Origin: Streptomyces actinomycinicus
Lineage (GTDB): Bacteria > Actinomycetota > Actinomycetes > Streptomycetales > Streptomycetaceae
Reading direction: 5' to 3'
Assembly (NCBI RefSeq): GCF_016741775.1
Contig: NZ_JAERRK010000004.1
Coordinates: 186,001 to 250,000 of the forward strand
Length of the DNA: 64,000 nucleotides
The notes below the pieces were generated by a model. The model worked only from the letters and a program-made list of their open reading frames with translations. It was not told the DNA's origin and searched no databases. Of the stretch, positions 36,930 to 45,366 are shown piece by piece (the first letter of the stretch is position 1; the number at the start of each line of letters is the position of its first letter). A program made the position numbers and the translations under genes.

Positions 36930-37697
36930 CTACCAGCGGCCGGCGCCCAGTTCTCTGGAGACCGCCCGCGCGGCCTCGCGGAGCAGGGTGATCAGACTCG
37001 GCCGCGGGTGCCCCTGGCTGTCACAGATCCGCTCCACCGGTCCGGACAGGCCGATGGCGCCGACGACCAGGCCGCCGTGCCCTCGGATCGGCGCGGCGAC
37101 CCCCGCCTCCCCCATGCTCATCTCCTGGATCTCGGCGGCCCAGCCGAGGTCCCGGACCTCGGCGAGCGCCCGGTCGAGCTGCTCCACGGTGGCCAGGGTG
37201 TGCCGGGTGTAGGCCTCCAGTTCCGGTCCCGTGGCGGGCTCCAGGGCGGCGGTTCCGTAGGCGAGCAGCACCTTGCCGAGCGAGGAGGCGTGCAGGGGCA
37301 GCAGTGCGCCGACGTCGAGGGTCTGGAGCGTGTCGTCCGGCCGGAAGACGTGGTGGATGACGAGGACCCTGCCCTCCAGCGGGGTGCCCAGGCGGACGGC
37401 CTCCCCGCTGCGGGCGGCCAGGGCGTCGGCCCAGTTGATCGAGCGGGAGCGCAGCTCGTTGACGTCCAGGTAGCTCGTGCCGAGGTGCAGGAGGGCGGCG
37501 CCGAGCTGGTATTTCCCGGTCGCGGTGTCCCGCTCCACGAAGTCCACGTGCTGGAGCGTGCGCAGGATGCCGTAGGCGGTCCCCTTCGCCAGTCCGAGCG
37601 AGGCCGCCACCTCGCCGAGCCCGAGTCGTCGGGGGCCGGCGGCGAGCAGGCGCAGGATCGCCGCCGCCCGTTCGATCGACTGGACCGGGCCGGCCAT
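36930..37697 (-). CDS. IclR-family regulator (GylR-like)
   Basis: 255 residues, the same size as GylR of S. coelicolor. The N-terminal winged helix (VQSIERAAAILRLLA, then LGLGEVAASLGLAKGTAYGILRTL) is followed by an IclR effector domain (GEAVRLGTPLEGRVLVIHHV, LHASSLGKVLLAYG). GylR represses glycerol catabolism and is relieved by glycerol or glycerol-3-phosphate. Position directly upstream of glpK strongly suggests the same role. The upstream region (37700-37840) holds several GAACG repeats on the minus strand that could be binding half-sites. Confidence 0.88.
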   Translation of the reverse strand: MAGPVQSIERAAAILRLLAAGPRRLGLGEVAASLGLAKGTAYGILRTLQHVDFVERDTATGKYQLGAALLHLGTSYLDVNELRSRSINWADALAARSGEAVRLGTPLEGRVLVIHHVFRPDDTLQTLDVGALLPLHASSLGKVLLAYGTAALEPATGPELEAYTRHTLATVEQLDRALAEVRDLGWAAEIQEMSMGEAGVAAPIRGHGGLVVGAIGLSGPVERICDSQGHPRPSLITLLREAARAVSRELGAGRW

Positions 37698-37895
37698 GAG
37701 GCGAGCCTATTACCGCCCCGAAGTGTTCGCCGTTCGTGCAGGTGACGGCTGTTGTTTCGGCGCCCATCTGCGGCGTTCGGTAATGCCGACCATCGTTCAT
37801 TGACCGCGCCGACCGCACTCCATAGCGTGCATAAGGCCGGCATCGTGCCCGGCCCAGGCGCCCCCGGCGGGGCGGTGATCATCCCAGGAGACAAC

Positions 37896-38321
37896 ATGGC
37901 GGTACAGCTCAACACGCTGGTTCGGGAGGCATGCGAACACGTTTGTCCGCTGCCGCCCGTCGCCGGGGCCGTCTCGGCCGTTCGCCGACGCGTGCGCGGA
38001 GTCCTCTCCGACTGGAACGTGTCCCCCGACATCGTGGAGGACGCGCTACTGGTGGTGACGGAGCTGGTCACGAACGCGCTGCTGCATGCTCTGCCACCGG
38101 CCGTGCTGCGGCTGTCGTGGGTACGGCACGACGGGACGGGCACCCTGCGCATCGAGGTCACCGACATGGGGCCCGCGTTTCCGGCGGGCGAGTCGCGCCT
38201 GGGGCTGGACCCCGAGGAGTGCGGGCGCGGCGAGGAGATCGTGCGCGCGCTGGCGGCCCGTCACGGGGTTCGCGTCCATGCCGGTGCGGTCAGCCGCTGG
38301 GCCGATCTCGTGGCGGCGTGA
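37896..38321 (+). CDS. RsbW-like ATP-binding regulatory protein (HATPase_c)
   Basis: 141 residues, one small GHKL ATPase domain as in the many Streptomyces anti-sigma-like proteins. The N-box is ALLVVTELVTNALLHA and the G1-like box is LRIEVTDMGPAFPAGE, where DMGP replaces the usual D-x-G-x-G; the G2 region RGEEIVRALAARHGV is present but short. It may bind ATP weakly and sequester an anti-sigma antagonist or sigma factor. The ATG at 37896 has AGGAG 5-6 bases upstream. Longer in-frame starts upstream lack a ribosome site. Confidence 0.85.
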   Translation: MAVQLNTLVREACEHVCPLPPVAGAVSAVRRRVRGVLSDWNVSPDIVEDALLVVTELVTNALLHALPPAVLRLSWVRHDGTGTLRIEVTDMGPAFPAGESRLGLDPEECGRGEEIVRALAARHGVRVHAGAVSRWADLVAA

Positions 38322-38334
38322 GGCGCCGTACCCG

Positions 38335-38577
38335 CTATTCGACGGCCGGGTCCTCCTGTGCGCAGTGCAGGGCCCGCCTCACCGCACGCTCCACGTCCTG
38401 CCGGCTCGACCCGGTGGCCTCCGCGTACTCGGTGACGGCGGCCCGCAGGGCGCCCGCCGCCTCGCACCAGCGGCGCTCCTGGGCGTCGTACTGATCGCCG
38501 GTCAGACCCGCGAGACGGGCGCGTGCCTCCTCGGCGGCCCGCTCCAGCTCGATCAGCCCATCGGGGATGTCTGCCAC
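38335..38577 (-). CDS. Small conserved helical protein
   Basis: 80 residues, ADIPDGLIELERAAEEARAR onward, almost all helix, with one central WCEAAGALRAAVTEYAEATG segment; it resembles a small Streptomyces family of unknown role. The start is uncertain: TATGAT (38590-38585) is a perfect -10 hexamer and the GTG at 38577 lies 7 bases after it, which suggests a leaderless mRNA. The ATG at 38589 would overlap that -10. Convergent with the RsbW-like gene. Confidence 0.7.
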   Translation of the reverse strand: MADIPDGLIELERAAEEARARLAGLTGDQYDAQERRWCEAAGALRAAVTEYAEATGSSRQDVERAVRRALHCAQEDPAVE

Positions 38578-38691
38578 ATACACGATCATAAGCCGCGGGT
38601 GTGGCCGCCGACCTGTCGGTGCTCCCGCCGTTCGGGTGGGCCCCGCCGGGCGGCGACGGGCTCAGGGGTGCCGGGGCTCAGAGGCGCCGTC

Positions 38692-39492
38692 TCAGGGCCG
38701 CGCGGCGATGTACAGGCTCTGCGTGCTGCGGCCCAGGGGACCCTTCTCGTCGTACAGGGCGGATTCCGCGAGGCCGATGCCGGCGCCGTCCACCGTGGTC
38801 CGGGCGTCCAGGCAGACCCATTCCCCTTCGGGGTGGCGGTGCAGGCCGACGGTGAGGTCGGCGTTGATGAAGACGTAGCGGTGGAAGTCCAGCTCGGCGC
38901 TGACGCCGTTGCCCGAATCGGCCGCCGTGAGGACCCGGCTGAGCGGCGTGATCTCCTCGCCCGCGACCAAGGGCACCCGCATGCGCATCCACGCCGTGGC
39001 CGGGCCCGGCTCGAGGAAGGAACCGGCGGCGAACCGCAGGTCCATGGCGGTGTGGTAGCCCTGCTCCCACGGAACCGGGAAGAAGGACTTCGCGGGCACG
39101 GCCTCGGGGCCGGGCAGCTGCCGCGCCTGCGACACCTGCGGGACCGAGTCCGGGGCGGTCTTCATCAGCAGCGCCGTCACCCGCATCGCTTCCTTGCCGC
39201 CGTCGGGGACCAGGGAGGCCTCCACCAGTTCGACACTGCGCCCGGCGCGCAGGACGCGCGTGGACACGGTCAGCGGCCGTATCGGGACCGGGCGCATGAT
39301 CTCGTACGTGAGCCGGACGGTCCGCATGTCCGGCCGGGCGTCCGGCCGCTGCTCGACGGCCAGGCCGAGCAGCGCGGCCGGCGGGCCGGCGTGCTGGGAG
39401 TCCGCGTCCCAGGGGCCCCGGGTGTAGGCCGTGGGGAGGAACCGGTCGGGGGCCTCCCGCTGGTAGAAGGCTTCGGCTTCCGGCACCGGCAT
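38692..39492 (-). CDS. Acyl-CoA thioesterase-like protein (double hotdog)
   Basis: 266 residues. It has two hotdog-like halves; segments such as WDADSQHAGPPAALLGLAVE and VRLTYEIMRPVPI are characteristic of the TesB-like thioesterase superfamily of actinobacteria. It probably hydrolyses acyl-CoA esters. The ATG at 39492 is preceded by AGGAGGACAGCC, a strong ribosome site. Upstream (39533-39546) is a palindrome similar to operators of TetR-type lipid-catabolism regulators. Confidence 0.82.
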   Translation of the reverse strand: MPVPEAEAFYQREAPDRFLPTAYTRGPWDADSQHAGPPAALLGLAVEQRPDARPDMRTVRLTYEIMRPVPIRPLTVSTRVLRAGRSVELVEASLVPDGGKEAMRVTALLMKTAPDSVPQVSQARQLPGPEAVPAKSFFPVPWEQGYHTAMDLRFAAGSFLEPGPATAWMRMRVPLVAGEEITPLSRVLTAADSGNGVSAELDFHRYVFINADLTVGLHRHPEGEWVCLDARTTVDGAGIGLAESALYDEKGPLGRSTQSLYIAARP

Positions 39493-39532
39493 GGCTGTCC
39501 TCCTGTTGACGCGGACGCTTCACCCTCATGTT

Positions 39533-39546
39533 ACTAAGCGCTTGCT
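39533..39546. promoter_or_regulatory. KstR2-like 14-bp palindrome upstream of the thioesterase
   Basis: On the minus strand, AGCAAGCGCTTAGT matches the KstR2-type operator pattern A-n-CAAG-nn-CTTG-n-T with one mismatch, 41 bases upstream of the thioesterase start. Confidence 0.45.
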
Positions 39547-39585
39547 CATTCGGGGAGGGTGTACGAGGAAGCCCCGGCCGGACCT

Positions 39586-41190
39586 TCAGGGTGCCGGAAG
39601 GAGCACCCCCGGATTGAGGACGCCGGCCGGGTCCAGAGCGGCCTTGGCCGCCGCCAGCGCGGCGGCGAAGGGCTCGGGACGCTGACGGTCGTACCAGGGG
39701 CGGTGATCGCGCCCCACGGCGTGATGGTGCGTGATGGTGCCGCCGGACGCCTCGATCGCCTCGGACACCGCGGCCTTGATGTGGTCCCACTGGGCCACGG
39801 TGCTGCCCCAGCGGCCGGGCGCGTACACACCGAAGTACGGTGCCGGCCCGTCCGGGTAGACGTGGGTGAACCGGCATGTGATCACACCGGTCCCGGTGAC
39901 CTCGCTCATGGCCTGACGCGCGGCCTCCGTGACGGCCCGGTGGAGCGCTTCGAACTTGTCCCAGGTGCACGCCGTCTCGAACGTCTCGGCGATCACCGCG
40001 TGGCGGGCCAGCACGTCGCGCTGGTAGGGCATGCGCAGGAACGACGAGCGCCAGGTCTCCGCGGCCCGCGCGGCCCCGGACTCCGTGCCGGAGGTCCCGC
40101 CCGGCTCCCCCGTGGCGTCGGCGGACGGTTCCCCGCCGTGGTCGCGGCAGAGTTCCACGGCGCGTGCCAGGCTGTGGTGCACCGGGTGGTCGGCGGACTC
40201 GAATGCGAGGACGAGCACGCCCCCGCCCACGCTCACGCCCGCGTTCAGCAGCGACTCGGCCGCGTCCAGGAGGCGGCAGTTCGCCGGGTTCAGCCCGCTC
40301 TGGGCGATGGCACGGGTGGCGGCCACCGCGGCCGCGTAGTCCGCGAACCGCACCGACGCCCCGGCGCGCCGCCGGGGGCGCTCCTGCAGGCGCATCCACG
40401 CCTCGGTGATGACGCCGAGTGTTCCCTCGCTGCCCAGGAAGAGCCGGTCCGGTGACGGCCCCGCGCCGGAGCCGGGCAGCCGCCGCGAGGCGCTGACGCC
40501 GCTCGGTGTGACCACGCGCATCGACTCCACCAGGTCGTCGATGTGCGTGTACAGGGTGGCGTAGTGGCCGCCGGCACGCGTGGCGAGCCAGCCGCCGAGC
40601 GTGGAGAACTCGAACGACTGCGGGAAATGACGCAAGGTCAGCCCGTGCGGCCTCAGCCGGCTCTCCAGGTGCGGCCCGAACACGCCGGCCTGTACGCGCG
40701 CGGCCCGGCTCGTCCGGTCGATCTCCAGGACCCGGTCCATGCGTCCCATGTCCAGGGTGACCGCGCCGGGGCGGCCGTCACAGCGCGGTTCGACACCACC
40801 GACCACCGAGCTGCCGCCGCCGTACGGGACCACGGCGATGCCCTCGCGGGTGCACCAGTCCAGGAGGTCGGTCACCTCGCGCTCGTCGCGGGGCCGGGCG
40901 ACGAGGTCCGGCACATGACGCAGGTCGCCCTGCAGGTTGCGTACGACGTCCCGGTACGCCTTGCCGTGCGCGTGGGCGGCGCGGTCGGCCGGTTCAGCGG
41001 AGCACAGTCCGGCGAGCGAGGCCGGTGCGGTCACCCGGGGCTCGGGCAGCCCCAGCGAGGCGATGTCCGGCGGCCGGTGATCGGTCAGCTCGCCCGGCAT
41101 CAACGCCCGCACGCGCCCCAGCAGTTCATTCAGTTCGGCGCCGCGCACCGCGTCCTCGTCATTGCCCCATCCCCACCACGACCGCGCCAT
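39586..41190 (-). CDS. FAD-binding oxidase, alkyldihydroxyacetonephosphate synthase-like
   Basis: 534 residues, FAD_binding_4 plus FAD-oxidase C-terminal domain. The PP-loop GIAVVPYGGGSSVVGGVEP (about 118-136), VTLDMGRMDRVLEID, FSTLGGWLATRAGGHYATLYTHIDD and ITCRFTHVYPDGPAPYF are all typical of the alkyl-DHAP synthase / D-lactate dehydrogenase-like group. The ATG at 41190 has GGAGAG upstream. Divergent from a TetR gene whose operator overlaps both promoters. AGPS makes ether-lipid precursors in animals; bacterial homologues are mostly uncharacterised flavoenzymes, so the substrate is open. Confidence 0.87.
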   Translation of the reverse strand: MARSWWGWGNDEDAVRGAELNELLGRVRALMPGELTDHRPPDIASLGLPEPRVTAPASLAGLCSAEPADRAAHAHGKAYRDVVRNLQGDLRHVPDLVARPRDEREVTDLLDWCTREGIAVVPYGGGSSVVGGVEPRCDGRPGAVTLDMGRMDRVLEIDRTSRAARVQAGVFGPHLESRLRPHGLTLRHFPQSFEFSTLGGWLATRAGGHYATLYTHIDDLVESMRVVTPSGVSASRRLPGSGAGPSPDRLFLGSEGTLGVITEAWMRLQERPRRRAGASVRFADYAAAVAATRAIAQSGLNPANCRLLDAAESLLNAGVSVGGGVLVLAFESADHPVHHSLARAVELCRDHGGEPSADATGEPGGTSGTESGAARAAETWRSSFLRMPYQRDVLARHAVIAETFETACTWDKFEALHRAVTEAARQAMSEVTGTGVITCRFTHVYPDGPAPYFGVYAPGRWGSTVAQWDHIKAAVSEAIEASGGTITHHHAVGRDHRPWYDRQRPEPFAAALAAAKAALDPAGVLNPGVLLPAP

Positions 41191-41210
41191 GACTCTCCGC
41201 CCTCGCGAAT

Positions 41211-41239
41211 TGACCTTCGGGTAAATTACCTTCGGGTCA
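41211..41239. promoter_or_regulatory. TetR operator with two ACCTTCGGGT units
   Basis: ACCTTCGGGT occurs at 41213-41222 and 41228-41237, framed by TGACC...GGTCA. It lies between the divergent flavoenzyme and tetR genes and overlaps the probable -35 region of tetR. Confidence 0.65.
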
Positions 41240-41261
41240 TATCGTGGGCTACAGTGAACCC

Positions 41262-41858
41262 ATGGGCAAGGCCGGTACCAAGGGCGTCTCCCGCACCGAC
41301 CGGGAGCGGCAGATCGTCGACGTGGCCGTGGAGGAGTTCGGGCGGCACGGGTACGCGAGTGTGTCCGTCGCCGCGGTCGCGCGGCGCGCGGGCATCTCCA
41401 AGCCTCTGGTCTACAGCTACTTCGACTCCAAGGACGGCCTGTTCCTCGCCTGCGTCCACCGGGTCGGCGCGCTGCTGGCCGACGCCGTGGCCGGTGCCGG
41501 GTCGCGCCGCGGATCGACCGGTCACGCACTGGACACCCTCTCCGCGATCTTCACCGCGGTCGAGCACTGCCGGCACGCCTGGTCGGTCCTCTACGACCCC
41601 GCCCTGCCGCCGTCCGGTGAGGTGCGCGACGCCGTGAGCCTGTACCGCGGGCGGCTCGCCGCCATGGGCGCGGCGGGCGCCGCGGGGCTCCTGACCCGTG
41701 CCGGGCACGACGATCCCCTCGACCACGAACTCCTCAACGGCGTCTGGCAGTACGCCGTGACGGCCGTCATGCGCTGGTGGTCCGAGCACCCGGAGCAGAG
41801 CGCGGCCGCGATGACGGCCCGCTGTGCCCGCCTCCTCACCGCGCTGGGCACCGGCTGA
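41262..41858 (+). CDS. TetR-family regulator
   Basis: 198 residues. Helix-turn-helix at about 12-58 (DVAVEEFGRHGYASVSVAAVARRAGISKPLVYSYF), then a TetR_C helical domain. There is no ribosome site before the ATG at 41262, but TACAGT (41250-41255) lies 6 bases upstream, a -10 position for a leaderless transcript. It probably controls itself and the divergent flavoenzyme. A link to the lanthipeptide genes downstream is possible but unsupported. Confidence 0.87.
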   Translation: MGKAGTKGVSRTDRERQIVDVAVEEFGRHGYASVSVAAVARRAGISKPLVYSYFDSKDGLFLACVHRVGALLADAVAGAGSRRGSTGHALDTLSAIFTAVEHCRHAWSVLYDPALPPSGEVRDAVSLYRGRLAAMGAAGAAGLLTRAGHDDPLDHELLNGVWQYAVTAVMRWWSEHPEQSAAAMTARCARLLTALGTG

Positions 41859-42017
41859 CCCACCCGTCCCGCCTGGCACGCCCGAAGCCTCGGCCACAGG
41901 AGTCGGCTGGCCGGATCACCCGGGAGTGTGGCTGGAATTGACATCTGACGGGCCGTCGAACACGGCGATACTCGGCCTGGGCAATTCGCCCCCCACTCGC
42001 GTCTTCGGAGGCCACCG

Positions 42018-42218
42018 ATGTCTCAGACCAGCGTTCACACCACCGCAGTCCTCGAAGCCTGGCTGTCCGGTGCGGAGAGTGCGTACGGCCAGCTCAACCC
42101 GGCCGGTCCGCTGTACGTCGGCGGTGCCGCCGCGGAGGCCGCGCTCACCGACCCGAGCGACTCCCTGTACGGCTTCTGTTCCAGCCCGAGCGGCTCGCGC
42201 GGCAGCTGGTGCTGCTGA
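42018..42218 (+). CDS. Class II lanthipeptide precursor (LanA)
   Basis: A 66-residue peptide 192 bases upstream of a LanM synthetase. The leader is acidic and helical (EAWLSGAESAYGQL) and ends in a double-glycine (GG at 35-36, LYVGG). The C-terminal part, AAAEAALTDPSDSLYGFC then SSPSGSRGSWCC, has nine Ser/Thr and three Cys (C54, C65, C66), all cysteines being in the core. That allows up to three (methyl)lanthionine rings, one of them from the vicinal C-terminal Cys pair. An AxA-type cleavage near AAAEAA is the alternative to GG. Strong ribosome site GGAGG before the ATG. A TTGACA occurs 75 bases upstream without a well-spaced -10. I do not recognise the core as a known lantibiotic. Confidence 0.85.
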   Translation: MSQTSVHTTAVLEAWLSGAESAYGQLNPAGPLYVGGAAAEAALTDPSDSLYGFCSSPSGSRGSWCC

Positions 42219-42410
42219 CCGCTCACTTCCTGAACCGTGCCGCTGATCGTCCGCGGCCCGGCCAGGCCCCGCGGGGAACCGCGCGGCACGCCCGACAGGT
42301 CCGCCCCGCACGCCGGACGCGGAACCGGCAGGGCGTGCCCGCGCTGTTCCCCGCGTCTTTTCCGGGCGTGCCCGAGCGGGCGCGCCGTACCGAGGCAGGG
42401 AGGGTGAAGG

Positions 42411-45242
42411 GTGAGCGGGTCGGCGCCGGACGGTGACGAGCAGGTGGAGTGGTTCTCCGAGCCCCTACGCGGCATCGCGAGCCCGTGGCGGGAGGACCTG
42501 GCCCGGCGTCTCGCGGCCGTGCGCGCGCTGGACCGGCCGGAGCGGGACGTGCTGCTGGAGGCCGGGCACACCGCGCTGCTCAGGTCGCTGCACGCCAAGC
42601 TCTCCCGGCTGTTCCTGCTGGAACTCCACGCCCTGCGCCTGGCGCGGGGCGCCGGCGCTGCGGCCGAACCGGCAGGACCCGAAGGGGACACGCGCACCTG
42701 GGCCGCGTTCATCGAGCAGGCCTGCGAGGAGGGCTACCTCGACAAGCTCGCGGACCGCTATCCGACCCTCGGCCGGCGGATCGCCGCGGTGGCCCGCATG
42801 TCCGTGGCGGCCACGGCCGGTCTCGCGGAGCGACTCGCCGCCGACCGGCACCTGCTGGCACCGCTGCTCGGTGCGCCCGCCGGCCGGATCCGCGCCGTGA
42901 CGTTCGGGGCGGGGGACAGCCACGGCGGCGGACTGACCGTCAGCCGGCTCGACCTCGCCGGCGGGACCGTCATGTACAAGCCACGTCCGTCCGAGGCGGA
43001 CGTCGCCCTCGGCGCGCTGCTGGACGAGCTGTTCGCGGACTTCCCCGGTGCCCCGGCACCGCAGGAACGGATCCGGGTGCCCCGCACCCTGGCCCGCGAA
43101 GGCTACGGCTGGGCCGAGTTCGTCCACCACCGCTACTGCTCGGACGGCTCGGAACTCGCCGCCTTCTACCGCAACATGGGCCACTGGCTGGCCGTCCTCC
43201 GCTTCGCCGGAGGCACCGACATGCACGCGGAGAACATGATCGCGTCCGGCCCGGTGCCGGTCGTCGTGGACGCCGAGACGCTCTTCGACGCACCCGCCCC
43301 CTTCCCGCCCAGTGGCCGGGGGGACGCGGTGGACGTGGCGGCAGCGGCCATCCGCCGTACGGTCCTGCGCACTGGTCTGCTGCCCGTGCGCGGCACCGGA
43401 TTCGCGCTCGGCGGCGTCGACATCTCCGGTGTGGGCGCGCTCCCCGGCCAGCAGCCGCTGATCCCGAACCCGGTGATCGCGGGCGGCGGCACCGCAGCGG
43501 CCCGGTTCGAGGTGGACCTGGTGGCGATGCCGACCGCCGGCAACCACCCCAGCCCCACCCCGGTGCTCAGCGCGTACTGGGACCGGATCCTGGCCGGCTT
43601 CCGCGAGATGACCGCGCACCTGCGCCGGCCCGGCACGGACCCCGCGCAGCTGCTGCGCCGTTTCGAAGGGGCCCGCGCCCGGCGGATCCTGCGGCCGACC
43701 CAGGCGTACGTCGACATCGGCCGCATGCTCTGGCACCCGGCGTCGCTGCACGACGAGGCCGCGGCCGTGGAGCGGGCCCGGGACATCCTGCGGCGCAACG
43801 CGGACGTGCTGCCGGGGGCGCCGACGGACCGCGAGACCATCGACGGCGAGATCGCCGACCTGCTGGCGGGTGACGTGCCGATGTTCGGCTTCACCGTCGA
43901 CACGGAGGCCGTGCGCAGGACGGTCGAGGACTGGCGCACCGCCGACTTCGCGCTGGAGGAGTCGGTGATCCAGGACGCCCTGGTGGGCGCCTACCTCAAC
44001 GAACGTTCCCTGCCCGCCCGGGTGCAGGCCGCGGCGGACCGGCCGCACGCCCGGGACCGCGAGCGGCGCCGGCGGCGGCTGGCCGCACAGCTGGTGGGCC
44101 GGCTGTGCGCGGGGGCGGTGCGCGGAACGGACGGCACGGCCACGTGGATCAGCCCCGTCTTCACCCCGGCCGGCTGGTCCATCAGGGTCCTGCCCGCCGA
44201 CCTGTACACCGGGCAGGGCGGGGTGGCCCTGGTGCTCGCGGAGTACGTGCGCGAGGTCCGGGCCGGCCGGGCGGACGAGGTGCCGGGCGTCGCGGAGACC
44301 TTCGACGGCGCGCTGCGCGTGCTGACCGGTACCGAGGAGCAGACACCCACACCGTCGGCAGGGGCGTTCAGCGGGGCCGCGTCGCAGGTGTGGACGTGGC
44401 TGGCGCTGCACCGGGTGCTCGGGGAGCAGTGGCCGCTCGCCCGGGCCGCCGAGCGGGCCGCGCTGCTCGAAGGCCCGCTCGTGGACGACGACATCGAAGT
44501 GGACCTCCTCAACGGGGCGGCCGGTGGCATCGTCCCGCTGCTCGGCCTGGCCGAGGCGACCGGACAGGACCGCTGGCTCGCCGCCGCCGCGCACATCGGC
44601 CGCCGGCTGGAACGGCTGGCCACCGTCGACGCACAGGGAGCCCGCTGGACGACCCGGCTCAACCCCGAGGGCATCGGCGGCTTCGCACACGGCGCCACCG
44701 GCATCGGCTGGGCACTGGCCCGGCTCGCGCTCAGCGCGGCGGGGACCGCGGCCGAGCGAGACGCCTGGCAGCATCTCGCCGGGCGGGCCTTCGCCTTCCA
44801 GGAGTCCCTGTGGCAGCCCGGCCAGGGCAACTGGCTCGACGTCCGCATCGGCGCCGAGGAGGACTTCTTCACCAGCTGGTGCCACGGCAGTACCGGGGTG
44901 GGCCTCGGCATGCTGGATCTCCATCGCCGCGCGGGCGATCCCGCCCACCTCGACATGGCCCACCGGGCCGCCCGCGCCTGCGCCGCCGAGGGGTTCGGCT
45001 GGAGCCACACGCTGTGCCACGGTGACCTCGGCCTCTGGCAGTTCCTCACCACCCTGGGCTTCGGCGACCGGGACGATCTCGACGGGGAGATCCTCACCGG
45101 GCTGGAACAGCGCGGCCCTGTCGGCGGCCTGGCCCGCGAGGCCTTCTCCCCCAGCCTGATGTCCGGGCTCGCGGGCGTCGTCCACACCCTGCTGGGCATG
45201 CACCGGTCGGCTTCCCTGCCCGATCCGCTGCTGCTGGGCTGA
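42411..45242 (+). CDS. lanM: Class II lanthipeptide synthetase LanM
   Basis: A 943-residue bifunctional enzyme. The N-terminal dehydratase (about 1-560; DUF4135) includes TVMYKPRPSEADV, GGTDMHAENMI (H272) and VVVDAETLF, the kinase-like site that phosphorylates and eliminates Ser/Thr. The C-terminal cyclase (about 590-943) is an alpha/alpha toroid with the three zinc ligands C824 (SWCHGSTG), C869 and H870 (LCHGDLG), needed to activate Cys thiols for ring closure. The GTG at 42411 follows GGGAGGGTGAAG. Its substrate is surely the upstream 66-residue peptide. No LanT transporter, protease or immunity gene follows. Confidence 0.95.
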   Translation: MSGSAPDGDEQVEWFSEPLRGIASPWREDLARRLAAVRALDRPERDVLLEAGHTALLRSLHAKLSRLFLLELHALRLARGAGAAAEPAGPEGDTRTWAAFIEQACEEGYLDKLADRYPTLGRRIAAVARMSVAATAGLAERLAADRHLLAPLLGAPAGRIRAVTFGAGDSHGGGLTVSRLDLAGGTVMYKPRPSEADVALGALLDELFADFPGAPAPQERIRVPRTLAREGYGWAEFVHHRYCSDGSELAAFYRNMGHWLAVLRFAGGTDMHAENMIASGPVPVVVDAETLFDAPAPFPPSGRGDAVDVAAAAIRRTVLRTGLLPVRGTGFALGGVDISGVGALPGQQPLIPNPVIAGGGTAAARFEVDLVAMPTAGNHPSPTPVLSAYWDRILAGFREMTAHLRRPGTDPAQLLRRFEGARARRILRPTQAYVDIGRMLWHPASLHDEAAAVERARDILRRNADVLPGAPTDRETIDGEIADLLAGDVPMFGFTVDTEAVRRTVEDWRTADFALEESVIQDALVGAYLNERSLPARVQAAADRPHARDRERRRRRLAAQLVGRLCAGAVRGTDGTATWISPVFTPAGWSIRVLPADLYTGQGGVALVLAEYVREVRAGRADEVPGVAETFDGALRVLTGTEEQTPTPSAGAFSGAASQVWTWLALHRVLGEQWPLARAAERAALLEGPLVDDDIEVDLLNGAAGGIVPLLGLAEATGQDRWLAAAAHIGRRLERLATVDAQGARWTTRLNPEGIGGFAHGATGIGWALARLALSAAGTAAERDAWQHLAGRAFAFQESLWQPGQGNWLDVRIGAEEDFFTSWCHGSTGVGLGMLDLHRRAGDPAHLDMAHRAARACAAEGFGWSHTLCHGDLGLWQFLTTLGFGDRDDLDGEILTGLEQRGPVGGLAREAFSPSLMSGLAGVVHTLLGMHRSASLPDPLLLG

Positions 45243-45366
45243 CCGCAGCCCGGACTCCGCCGGGTTCCGGTCGGGGCGCCCCCGTCCCACCGGCCATCGG
45301 GGTCGGGACGCCCCCCAGGATCTGCCCCGGCCACCCGGGGCGCGCATCGAGCCAGGACGTGCCTGG

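Noticed and set aside
41211..42017. TetR gene as dedicated regulator of the lanthipeptide locus
   Set aside because: Its operator lies on the flavoenzyme side; no copy of ACCTTCGGGT was found before lanA.
42209..42436. Second small peptide gene between lanA and lanM
   Set aside because: Overlaps the lanA stop and lanM start, Arg-rich, no leader or Cys/Ser core, no ribosome site.
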